From Kyrpidia tusciae DSM 2912 (GTDB taxonomy: Bacteria > Bacillota > Bacilli > Kyrpidiales > Kyrpidiaceae): a DNA stretch of 64,000 nucleotides. Of this stretch, positions 47,029 through 54,783 are shown one piece after another; position 1 is the first letter of the stretch, and each line of letters opens with the position of its first letter. The stretch is taken from the NCBI RefSeq assembly GCF_000092905.1, contig NC_014098.1:744001-808000 (forward strand). The letters are read 5' to 3'. Made by a program: the position numbers and the translations under genes. The notes under the pieces are model-generated. The model saw nothing but the letters and a program-made list of their open reading frames with translations. It had not been told where the DNA came from and searched no databases.

Positions 47029-47273
47029 TTTTGCTCATCTCGTTCAAGACCATGGGGTAGATCGGGCGACTGATCGCCGTCTATCCGCCCCGCCTCTTCG
47101 CTTTCACTTTTTGTCTGGCCAGTTGCTTTTGGGGGCTGATTGCTAAGTGCAATAACACGTTTGGGACAGCCCTCCGATTTGCACTTGATCTTCACGGAAC
47201 GTGAGGATGTATGGCAAGGGTGCCGGCAATTTTTGAAGGAGGCGTCGGGGAGGGAAGGGCCAGAGACAAAGCC

Positions 47274-47628
47274 GTTTGGAGAGTCGGAGAAATTGCGAAG
47301 ATGACAGAATTGTCCGTGCGGACGCTGCACTACTGCGAAGAGATTGGTGCCAGCGGATCGGACTACACCAAAGAAGAACAACGGCTGAACGATTTCTTGG
47401 CGGAACTGATCGGGGCGATGGTTTTGCGCCGGCGACAGCTCGGCCTGACGCAGGAGCAACTGGGCGAAAACCGGGGTCAAGCCATCGGCGATCGCCAGGC
47501 TGGAGACCGGGAACGCAGTGCCGCGTTTGGATACCCTGATCCGAGTTGCGAATGCGCTGGATCTACGGCTGAAACTGGTCCTGGAGGAAGCTGGGAGGGA
47601 ACTTTCGGCGGCTTCGGCAGGAGTGTGA
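47274..47628 (+). pseudogene. Chimeric MerR fragment / frameshifted XRE regulator
   Basis: The frame from 47211 first shows a MerR helix-turn-helix front (VWRVGEIAKMTELSVRTLHY), then changes after about 26 residues into an XRE/HigA-like protein ([29 protein letters not shown]). At about 47462 the XRE homology moves to the +1-shifted frame: [20 protein letters not shown] and [19 protein letters not shown], ending at 47628. Removing one G from the GGG after CAACT restores the frame. Both halves look decayed. Confidence 0.65.
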
Positions 47629-47681
47629 TTATCACGGGGTTTTTACAGGAAGCCGAGACGTTGAGCGCTGGATGAAAAATG

Positions 47682-47711
47682 GCGAGAGGACTTCGGCCCT
47701 CTTGCTTTTTT
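47682..47711 (+). terminator. Intrinsic terminator after the XRE remnant
   Basis: GCGAGAGG (47682-47689) pairs with CCTCTTGC (47698-47705), one G:U, followed by six T (47706-47711). Confidence 0.8.
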
Positions 47712-47879
47712 CTCCCGGCTCACGTGTAGAGCGAGTAGTGTTTCGGCACTTGTCATGCAGGTGTTACCCTGTCAACTCAAAGCTTCTTTTGACACTCTAA
47801 GCGGCTGAAGGGCGGCTTTCCCGCCCGAGGGCTGTAAACGGGGTCACCTTCAGTTCCCTGTTTTCGTGCAAATTTTCTC

Positions 47880-47918
47880 TTTACGTATTTGCCTCTTCGT
47901 TGTATCCTTGAATCAAGG
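47880..47918 (+). promoter_or_regulatory. Promoter and palindrome of the AbrB-RelE pair
   Basis: TTTACG (47880-47885), 17 bases and TATCCT (47903-47908). CCTTG-AAT-CAAGG (47906-47918) is a perfect palindrome over the -10/start region, a fitting site for autorepression by the AbrB-type antitoxin. Confidence 0.5.
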
Positions 47919-47939
47919 ATGAAAGGAGGCCGTCTAAAG

Positions 47940-48338
47940 ATGACGAAGTCGGCGTATGCTGTCAGTGTGCAGGAAAGGAGGCCCACGGCAGTGGAAAAGT
48001 ATGTGCGGATCACGGGGAAGCGTCAAGTGACGATTCCAAAAGAGTTCTTTGATCAGCTTGGCATGGGAAACGTTCTGCGTGCGTATGTCGAGCGAGGCCG
48101 TCTTGTGCTGGAACCGGTCCGGGTCGAAGATCCGATGGATTTTTCGCAGGAAATTATCAACGACTTAGCAGACGAAGGTCTGACGGGTGAGGAACTGAAA
48201 AGGGAGTTTGCGCGGCGCCGGGAGGGCCTGCTGGCGGCCATGAACGAACTGGTTGCAGAAGCCCGCAAGGAGGCGCTGAACGGCTCGGAGCCGGATGGAG
48301 ACGCCTTTATGGAAGAATTGATCAAAGGCGATGAGTGA
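47940..48338 (+). CDS. AbrB/SpoVT-type antitoxin
   Basis: A 132-residue protein. Residues about 20-65 form a swapped-hairpin AbrB domain (KYVRITGKRQVTIPKEFFDQ then GMGNVLRAYVERGRLVLEPV); the rest is an acidic helical region ending in MEELIKGDE that can wrap a toxin. ATG 47940 is 10 bases after AAAGGAGG; later starts (GTG 47991) would lose only the leader. It overlaps the RelE-type toxin gene by 8 bases, the usual antitoxin-first order. Confidence 0.82.
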   Translation: MTKSAYAVSVQERRPTAVEKYVRITGKRQVTIPKEFFDQLGMGNVLRAYVERGRLVLEPVRVEDPMDFSQEIINDLADEGLTGEELKREFARRREGLLAAMNELVAEARKEALNGSEPDGDAFMEELIKGDE

Positions 48339-48639
48339 GTACCGGTACAAGTTGTCGTCAAGGGCGAAGCAGGTATTGAAGAAAATCAAGGACAAGGCGC
48401 TGCTTCGCCGGTACCAGGCGACGATGTGGGCGATCTGCGAAAGGCCGTTTGAGGGAGACCCAAAAGTCGGCGATTTGGGCGGAGTTTTTACGGTCGGGTT
48501 TCGATACGTGGATGGCGAACATCGAGTGGCCTACACGGTCGTCGAAGACGGGGACACAGAGCCTTTTGTTCTCATTTTGCTCGTTGGGACGCGGGAGAAT
48601 TTCTATGAGGAATTAAAACGCATATGGAAAGGGCTGTAA
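48331..48639 (+). CDS. RelE/ParE-superfamily toxin
   Basis: A 102-residue toxin-fold protein: YRYKLSSRAKQVLKKIKDKA (helical hairpin), a central basic GVFTVGFRYVDGEHRVAYTV strand pair and FVLILLVGTRENFYEELKRI. The R-x-x-Y pattern in HRVAY fits RelE/ParE enzymes. RelE members cut mRNA in the ribosome and ParE members target gyrase; I cannot separate these by eye. ATG 48331 overlaps the antitoxin stop. The pair looks intact, unlike its surroundings. Confidence 0.8.
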   Translation: MSEYRYKLSSRAKQVLKKIKDKALLRRYQATMWAICERPFEGDPKVGDLGGVFTVGFRYVDGEHRVAYTVVEDGDTEPFVLILLVGTRENFYEELKRIWKGL

Positions 48640-48779
48640 CTTAAACCGCGAAATGCACCGGACCGTGAGCCGGTCATTCAAGCCATCGCATTCTCGACAT
48701 GGCCTCGGCGGGCATTTATGGGGAGCTGCCGGGCATCGGCGGTCGGTTGACAATGGTTTTCTTGCGCAATGTCTTCCTG

Positions 48780-48980
48780 GAAATAGGGCTGTTTCAGGGC
48801 CCGAAACAGGTTCTCGACCTCAATCTGGCCTTTGTAATCATTGAAGTGACTGGCCTCGATTCCACTGCCGAACAAGGTCCCCACATCCATGTCCCGGAAG
48901 AACCACTCGATCCGGTACAACGGTTCCCGGCGTACGAGAAGATTGACCAAGAGAGCGGTGATGGTGGTGCCGGGGCTAAC
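48780..48980 (-). pseudogene. IS1634 transposase with large internal deletion
   Basis: On the minus strand, LLVRREPLYRIEWFFRDMDV, then FGSGIEASHFND, is joined in frame to YKGQIEVENLFRALKQPYF; in the full copy (39554-41260) these parts are about 320 codons apart. Upstream, the N-terminal codons are also missing: sequence jumps from the region near residue 50 to the promoter-proximal TACAGAGAGAATTCGG. A degraded second copy. 48981-49189 holds no gene that I can support. Confidence 0.75.
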
Positions 48981-49189
48981 CTCGGTACAGAGAGAATTCG
49001 GAATGTTTCAAGGAGGATCTGTGGCCGGCAGGGCGCTATCCCCGCCAAGGTATCACGGATTCAGGCAACGTCTTTTCTTCCTTGAGAATTTCCAGGACAG
49101 CTTTGGTTTTGAAGTAAGTATCATACTTTTTTCGCCTCATGGACCTACTTTAAAATCTTCCTTCTTGTTGTTCATTTTCTTGGGTCCAT

Positions 49190-49345
49190 TATACCTCTGT
49201 CTATCAGGATACTGCGGTCAACAGCATCCTCAGAGGTACCCAATCATCATCACCTGTGATCATTGTATCAGATTTTGAGCTCGTTGAAACAGGTGTAGAC
49301 GGGGTTTTTTGTTCGGAGTGCGGAATCGGTGCCCTGCCCGTGTTG
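49190..49345 (+). repeat. Leader repeat copy C
   Basis: From TACCTCTG (49192-49199) through CAGAGGTACCC (49231-49241) to the start of the zinc-ribbon gene this is nearly identical to copy B over about 150 bases; the part before the hairpin is missing. Confidence 0.8.
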
Positions 49346-49448
49346 TGAGGGGCGCTTGGCGTGATTGGCAGTCGGCGGAGTGGATGTGTTCGGGCCTCGG
49401 CAGCGAAGGTCCAGCTCATCATTCGCAGGCTTCGTTGCGGGAGATGCT
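49326..49448 (+). pseudogene. DUF6431-like zinc-ribbon gene, 5' fragment
   Basis: About 40 codons matching the start of the gene at 42965: CPCCE, then after a one-base loss in the G-run (four G instead of five) IGSRRSGCVR and VQLIIRRLRCGRC. The homology ends at 49448, where an ABC ATPase fragment begins. Confidence 0.65.
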
Positions 49449-49649
49449 GGTTTGACAGAGCACCGGCGGGAACGCGTAGCGCACTTTTCCGCCGGTATGC
49501 AGCGCCGGCTCCACATGGCCGTGGGTCTCGTGCACCGGCCGAAGGTGCTGATCATGGACGAGCCGACGGTCGGCATCGATCCGCAGTCACGCGGGCACAT
49601 CCTCGACACCGTGCGCCGCCTGAACGCCGAGGGCATGACCGTGATCTAA
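49447..49649 (+). pseudogene. ABC transporter ATPase remnant
   Basis: About 65 codons: GLTEHRRERVAHFSAGMQRR (signature motif, SAGMQ), then HRPKVLIMDEPTVGIDPQSR (Walker B and D loop) and RRLNAEGMTVI, ending at a TAA where an H-loop should follow. Walker A and the permease are missing. Likely an ABC-2-type exporter cut by the insertion of element C. Confidence 0.7.
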
Positions 49650-49812
49650 CGAAGCCACTGCGGACATGCTCCTGGGCATTCACAGGCAACTCGAGCAGCA
49701 CCTGTGGATGCTGCTGGCCTTTCTCCGCTGACGCAAGCTGCAATCGGGCGGGAGGGGGCGACGGCCGCCCCTCCCCCGCTGCGATCGTGGATCCTGGTAT
49801 GGCCGGCCGGAG

Positions 49813-52800
49813 TCATTCACAGGCCATCCGCCAACCCGTGCGCTCCTCAAAGGCCGCCGTCCGCTCTTCCGGCACCGGCCTCTCCGTGCGCACGCGGACT
49901 TCCCGGCGGTCCTGGTGAATCCCCGGCGTGCGGAACAGGCCGCAGTCGCCGGCGAGCTCTTCAGCCAGTTGGATCAACGCCTGCTGGTGGATTTTGTTGG
50001 CCACCCGCAATGTCCATCCGGTTTCCTCCGCCATCTGTTCCAGCCAGTCGCGGTGTTTCCGTCCGGCCTCCGGGGTGATGAACATCAGTTCCAGGGACTC
50101 TCCCTGGACGGATTTCTTGTAGACGGCGATCCCGCGCGCTTTTGCCGAAGCCTCGACCCAGGACAGCGCGCGGTTCATCTCCATGCGCTCCCGGCCGGAC
50201 TCGCCGGGCGTCCGGACCGTCTCCTCTTCCCCGGATCCGGTCCCCATGGATCGCGATGGTCCGGCAAATTCCAGTGTCCACCCGGTCCGCTCTCGGAACC
50301 GTTCCGCCACGGCACGGCCCTGTTCCGGTTCCACCGCGCCGCTCACCTGAACCCGGACCACCTTGTCCGCCAACATGAGAGACGGGTTTTTCCGCATCTC
50401 CAGCCCCTCTTCCCGGCACAGTTCCACGGCCGCTTCCGACAGTCGCTGTTGATTGACCGAGTCGGCCCACGCCACTCGCCAGCCGGTAAACCGCTCCACC
50501 CGCTCGGCAAAGGCCGCCGCCTCCGGCCTCTTCCGCACCGCGTCCGGAAAGGCGACCGACAGCGTGATGGTCCCCAGTGCGGGATCCAGACCCGCCTTCT
50601 GCAGTTCCAGCCACGCCGGCGCCTGTTCCCGGACAGCCGCCAAAGCCGCATTTTGCTCCATGCGGCGTTCCGCCGTCCCGGCCGCCTCCCGCAGGTTCAG
50701 GTCCACCGGGACCACCCGCACGGTGCCGCCCACCCGCTGCCGCAGGGAGTCCTCCATCCGGAGGCGCTGCTCCACCGTCAATCCGCCCGCCACGGGCACC
50801 TCCACCCGCCGTTCCTGCGGGTAAATCCTGACATTTCCGGCCTTCCCCCCGACCGACCGGGCCGTCTCTTCGGCCAGACGCTGCACCGCCGGAGGATACA
50901 CGTGGGGCTGGAGTTCGTACCGCCAGCCGCCCTGGATCTCCCGGGCATTGACCGTCTCCCGGACTTCTTCCGGGACGGCCCACGGGAACGCCACATAGAG
51001 GCGGAACACCCGCGACTGTTCATCCGGCTCCACCTTGCGCCAGCCGTACGGGGCCAAGGCTTCACTCACCGCTTCCAGTCCGAGGGGATCCGCCGGAACC
51101 AGCCGCCCCCACTCTTCGGCCAGGCGGTATCCCAGGCGTTCCGCCGGCCGGTACCCCCACACCCGGTTTTCTTCCACGCAGGCTTGCGCCGCCCGCCACA
51201 AACCGGCCAGGTACTCCTCCGGGTGTTCCCCGGCCGGCACCCGCCCCAGGGCATCCACCACCAGGCCCACCGGAACCCGCAGCGCCGTCCCGGCGGCCGT
51301 GGTCACCACGCACGCCGAGGACGTGACCGACGCGCACACCCCGATGGCCAGTTCCCCCGCCTGCCCGGGCGTCCGGAAGACCAGGACCTGCCCGGTCCAG
51401 GAGTGCGCCCGCACCGGGCGTTCCTCCTCGCTCACATCCGCCGAGGTAAATCTGTGTCTCCGTTCTCCGGGGAGGATCTCGACGGTCTCACCCAGTCCGG
51501 CGGCGCGGATGTCGGCTTTGGGCAAATACGCCCGGAGTTCCGCCGCCAGCATTTCCTTGGCCTCGGGATCGCCGTGGACCAGCAACACCTGCCGGGGACG
51601 GAGCTGGGCTGCCGTCTGGACCAGTTCGCGCCGGTCCGCGTGGGCGGACAGCGAGTACAGGGCCACCTTCGCGTTCACCGGCACCACCCGGTCCGGCAGG
51701 AACCACCGCCGCTCCGACTCCGGCTGTTCCGCCATGTTCAGCAGCCGCCGACCCGGAGATTCTTCATCCTGGTAGCCGCACAGGAGGATCGCGTTGTTCT
51801 CGTGCTGGATCAACTTGTCCGCATAGAACACGGACGGTCCGCCGTTCAGCATTCCGGAGGAAGCGACAATGCAGGCGGGCCGGCCCTCCACCACTTCCCG
51901 CCGTTCCTCGGGCCGGCGCACAAACCGGATGTCCTCGCGGTCAAACAGGCTTCCCGTCGTGCGCAGCATCCGTTTCGCCGGGCCCCGCAGCAGCTCCCCG
52001 TGGGCCTCGTAGACCGGACACACCGACCGCACCAGCCCGTCCACCACCAGCGGGAATTTGGGATAGTCTTTGTTGTATCTCATAAAATCCTGGAGAATCG
52101 TCAGCACTTCCTGGGCCCGCCCCACGGCAAAGGCGGGAATGAGCACGAACCCGCCCCGCTCGATGACCTCGGCCACCTGCCGGGCCATCCGGTCCTCCTG
52201 TTCGGCGCGGTTGCCGTGCAGGCGGTTGCCGTAGGTGGACTCGGTGATCACGGCATCGTACGCACTTCCGCGTGGCATCCGGAGGCCGGGGAGCAGCCGG
52301 CCGGGTGTGACGGAAAAATCCCCCGTGACCAGCACGCTGCCCTCGGCTTCGGTCACAAAGCCGATGGACACCGCCCCGAGGATGTGCCCGGCGCTGTATG
52401 TGGCCACCTGCATCCCGTTCCACCCGAACACCTTGTCCTGGCCCATCACCCGCACCCTGGGCCACAGGTCGTTGAGCTGGTCCTCGGTGAACACGCTGAC
52501 CTTTCCCTCTTCCCGGCTCACCTTGAGGGCGTCCGCCAGCATCACCCGGGCCAGGTCCAGGGTCGCCCGGGTCATGAACACCGGCGCATCGGGGAAAAGG
52601 GACGAGATCAGGGGCAGGGCCCCGATGTGGTCCTGGTGGGCGTGAGTGACAAAGATTCCCTGAATCCGGTCTCCTGCCCGGGCCAACCGGTCCAGGCTCG
52701 GAAGCGGGTCCCTGTCGTCCATCCGGACCCCGGCGTCCACCAGCCAGCCGCCCGTTTGGGTCTCAAACCACAGGCAGGAAGCCCCGATGTCAGTCCCTCC

Positions 52801-52818
52801 GAGAAACGTCACCCGCAT
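49813..52818 (-). CDS. Beta-CASP metallo-beta-lactamase nuclease with C-terminal TGW repeat array
   Basis: A 1001-residue protein. Residues 1-450 are an MBL/beta-CASP RNA-nuclease core: zinc motif THAHQDH (58-64), SAGHILGA (142-149), VTGDFS, the beta-CASP motif VITESTYGNR (190-199), SLSAHADRREL (389-399) and LVHGDPEAKEM (413-423). Such enzymes (CPSF73/Ysh1-like) cut RNA. Residues 465-575 are a further unknown domain. Residues about 580-1001 hold five or six degenerate strand-helix-strand-helix units marked by GW at 592, 631, 779, 846, 934 and 995, most as ERTGW or FTGW followed by a strand and an NQQxL helix. ATG 52818 is 8 bases after AGGAG; ATG 52824 is too close. No neighbour explains its role. 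Confidence 0.85.
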   Translation of the reverse strand: MRVTFLGGTDIGASCLWFETQTGGWLVDAGVRMDDRDPLPSLDRLARAGDRIQGIFVTHAHQDHIGALPLISSLFPDAPVFMTRATLDLARVMLADALKVSREEGKVSVFTEDQLNDLWPRVRVMGQDKVFGWNGMQVATYSAGHILGAVSIGFVTEAEGSVLVTGDFSVTPGRLLPGLRMPRGSAYDAVITESTYGNRLHGNRAEQEDRMARQVAEVIERGGFVLIPAFAVGRAQEVLTILQDFMRYNKDYPKFPLVVDGLVRSVCPVYEAHGELLRGPAKRMLRTTGSLFDREDIRFVRRPEERREVVEGRPACIVASSGMLNGGPSVFYADKLIQHENNAILLCGYQDEESPGRRLLNMAEQPESERRWFLPDRVVPVNAKVALYSLSAHADRRELVQTAAQLRPRQVLLVHGDPEAKEMLAAELRAYLPKADIRAAGLGETVEILPGERRHRFTSADVSEEERPVRAHSWTGQVLVFRTPGQAGELAIGVCASVTSSACVVTTAAGTALRVPVGLVVDALGRVPAGEHPEEYLAGLWRAAQACVEENRVWGYRPAERLGYRLAEEWGRLVPADPLGLEAVSEALAPYGWRKVEPDEQSRVFRLYVAFPWAVPEEVRETVNAREIQGGWRYELQPHVYPPAVQRLAEETARSVGGKAGNVRIYPQERRVEVPVAGGLTVEQRLRMEDSLRQRVGGTVRVVPVDLNLREAAGTAERRMEQNAALAAVREQAPAWLELQKAGLDPALGTITLSVAFPDAVRKRPEAAAFAERVERFTGWRVAWADSVNQQRLSEAAVELCREEGLEMRKNPSLMLADKVVRVQVSGAVEPEQGRAVAERFRERTGWTLEFAGPSRSMGTGSGEEETVRTPGESGRERMEMNRALSWVEASAKARGIAVYKKSVQGESLELMFITPEAGRKHRDWLEQMAEETGWTLRVANKIHQQALIQLAEELAGDCGLFRTPGIHQDRREVRVRTERPVPEERTAAFEERTGWRMACE

Positions 52819-53115
52819 TCCCATCGCTCCTGTAGAAACATGATCGTGGTCTCACGTGATCATCATACCGCATCTTTGTTCACCGGGCGAACGATTCCCC
52901 GCGGATCCTCTGCCTCACCGGCGGTCGATCCGACGGTACAGCCAATAAGAGTACGCGACGGGCACAACGCCGGCTGCTCCTCACCTTTGCGGAGTGCGGA
53001 ACCGCAGACGCGTGGCGGCGACGCCAACGAGGTTCAGCGGCCGCCCTTTGCCGTGAGGAATGCCCTAGCTGGCATTGGGACATTCGTACTATTTTTTCTG
53101 CCACAGTTATAAGAC
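52819..53115. other. Non-coding gap between nuclease and protease genes
   Basis: About 297 bases with no supported gene. A TATGAT (minus strand, near 52870) could be the -10 of the nuclease promoter. The region has no repeat array. Confidence 0.4.
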
Positions 53116-53946
53116 CTAGCGGTTTTGCGCCGGGGGGCGCGGTCGGTGGTAAGGAAGCGGAACATAGCCCACCGTGGGGCGACGCTGGGGCGGTTGGGGA
53201 TAGAGGTCCATGAGGGCATAAATCTCTTCGGGCATGTCGGTGCTCACCGGAAGGCCGAAATCCCGCAGCTGCCGGTACATGAGAGGATAGTCGTGGGTCC
53301 AGGTTCCTTCGGAGAGGATCTCGGCCAGATCCCGGGCTTGGTTGTCGGTGAAGTGTTCCCTTAACAGATTCGCCACGAATTCCCGCACCTGGTGAATCGC
53401 CTTTTCCGCCATATCCGCCATAATCCAGGTCTCGTCATCGATGTCCTTCGCTTCTTTGGTGCGGGTGAGGCGGAGGATCGACGCCGCGGGCCATTGCCCC
53501 AGCTGGGGATCCACCGGGCCCAGCACAGCGTTCTCATCCATGACGATCCGGTCGGCGGCCAGGGCGATGAGGGTACCCCCGGACATGGCATAGTGGGGTA
53601 CATACACTGTGACGTCCGCCGGATGCGCTTTCAGGGCCGCGGCGATCTGTTCCGCCGCCAGCACCAGGCCGCCGGGGGTATGCAATACCAGGTCGATGGG
53701 CATGTCGTCGGGAGTCAGGCGGATCGCCCGAAGCACCTGCTCGGAGTCTTCGATGTTGATGTAGTTGCGCAGGGGCACGCCGAGGAAACTGAGGGTTTCC
53801 TGGCGGTTGATCAAGGTGATCATCCGGGTGCCCTGCCTTGTTTCCCAGCGACGGATGGCTCGGATCCGCTGGAATTCCACGGTGCGCTGGTGGACCATCG
53901 GCCACAAGAAGGAGATAAAAATCAGGAACCAAATGATGTTGGACAT
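53116..53946 (-). CDS. SDH-family Clp-fold serine protease, membrane anchored
   Basis: A 276-residue protein of the serine dehydrogenase proteinase (SDH_sah) family, a ClpP/SppA-like fold. One N-terminal membrane helix (NIIWFLIFISFLWPMV) anchors it; the protease core has LVLHTPGGLVLAAEQI (oxyanion region) and HYAMSGGTLIALAADRIVMD, where the Ser after M is the nucleophile, then ENAVLGPVDPQLG. ATG 53946 follows GAGGGGG. The C terminus is Pro/Arg-rich. Substrates unknown; membrane protein quality control is likely from the family. Confidence 0.88.
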   Translation of the reverse strand: MSNIIWFLIFISFLWPMVHQRTVEFQRIRAIRRWETRQGTRMITLINRQETLSFLGVPLRNYINIEDSEQVLRAIRLTPDDMPIDLVLHTPGGLVLAAEQIAAALKAHPADVTVYVPHYAMSGGTLIALAADRIVMDENAVLGPVDPQLGQWPAASILRLTRTKEAKDIDDETWIMADMAEKAIHQVREFVANLLREHFTDNQARDLAEILSEGTWTHDYPLMYRQLRDFGLPVSTDMPEEIYALMDLYPQPPQRRPTVGYVPLPYHRPRPPAQNR

Positions 53947-54066
53947 GAATCCCCCTCGTTTCTCGCCGCTTACCTGATTACGTTGCCTTATTATAAACAT
54001 GCCCCGGGGCGCGGATGCAATGGACGGGGGACAAAAAATGCCGGAGGGGTGCACGCCCCCCCGGCA

Positions 54067-54561
54067 TCAGTCGTGCTCGCCGTGACTTCCCGGTATCGGC
54101 GGATGAACCAGATTGCCGTTCATGGAGACGCCGATGGCCTCTTCATACACCATCTGGCCCCCGTAATAGCCGCTGACCAGCACGGCCACGGCGGCGGACA
54201 GAGAAAGAATTGCATAAGCGGTCTTCTTAACCGCACCACCGACGGGCCGGTGGCGCCAAACCGCCCACAGTCGCCAAGCTGCGACGATCAGGGTGAGTAT
54301 CAACGTCACATCAGCCAATCGCTCATGAGGCTCAAACCAGGCGGAGATCCCCCGGGCGTCGTGTTCCGGTCCCGTGGCCACGGCCAGCGCCGCCCCGGCT
54401 GCAGCGACGAGCCACAGAAGAAGGCCGCGGCCCGGGGGGATCTCCCGATGACGGACGACGGTGATCAGGTCATAAGCGGCTGCGACGACGATCAGCGCAA
54501 TGGGAAAGTGGACGACAATGGGATGGGGGTGACGAAATAGGTCCAGCAGAAAACCGCTCAT
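54067..54561 (-). CDS. DUF2231 membrane protein
   Basis: A 164-residue protein with four hydrophobic segments and the DUF2231 hallmark HPHPIVVHFPIALIVVAAAYD near the N terminus; conserved His residues there could bind heme or metal. The C terminus is His/Glu-rich (PPIPGSHGEHD). ATG 54561 follows GAGGAGG. It lies behind the gerA-type operon start on the opposite strand and is not linked to it. Role unknown. Confidence 0.85.
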   Translation of the reverse strand: MSGFLLDLFRHPHPIVVHFPIALIVVAAAYDLITVVRHREIPPGRGLLLWLVAAAGAALAVATGPEHDARGISAWFEPHERLADVTLILTLIVAAWRLWAVWRHRPVGGAVKKTAYAILSLSAAVAVLVSGYYGGQMVYEEAIGVSMNGNLVHPPIPGSHGEHD

Positions 54562-54687
54562 GGCTCAACCTCCTCGATGTCTCTGCCCATTCTACCCACC
54601 GGGACTAACAGGAACCTGACAGGCGGGTAACAATTCGATAACAACGAACGAAAAGGATTCTCATTATAAACGGGCTTGATCGCTCTC

Positions 54688-54717
54688 TGCATGGACCCTT
54701 TTCCATGGTACACACTA
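54688..54717 (+). promoter_or_regulatory. Sigma-G-type promoter of the gerA-type operon
   Basis: TGCATG (54688-54693) fits the sigma-G -35 TGMATA at five of six positions, and CACACTA (54711-54717) fits CATACTA at six of seven; the spacer is 17 bases. Forespore-specific expression of the germinant receptor is expected. Confidence 0.6.
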
Positions 54718-54783
54718 ATTCCCAGGTGCATCGGAGGATGACGGGCTCATGTCGAACCGCCGGGATGACCGGGTCTGTGGGGG

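Noticed and set aside
47025-47480. Minus-strand open frame of 151 codons
   Set aside because: Opposes the XRE remnant, whose protein motifs are clear; a CKSEGCPK stretch alone is not enough to call a gene.
43018-49345. CRISPR array suggested by repeated sequence
   Set aside because: The repeats are dispersed, in both orientations and 150 bases or longer; there are no regularly spaced short direct repeats or cas genes.
49915-53112. 1065-codon open frame on the plus strand opposite the nuclease gene
   Set aside because: It is the mirror of a GC-rich coding strand: His/Pro/Gln/Arg-rich, no domain, while the minus strand encodes clear beta-CASP motifs and has a ribosome site.
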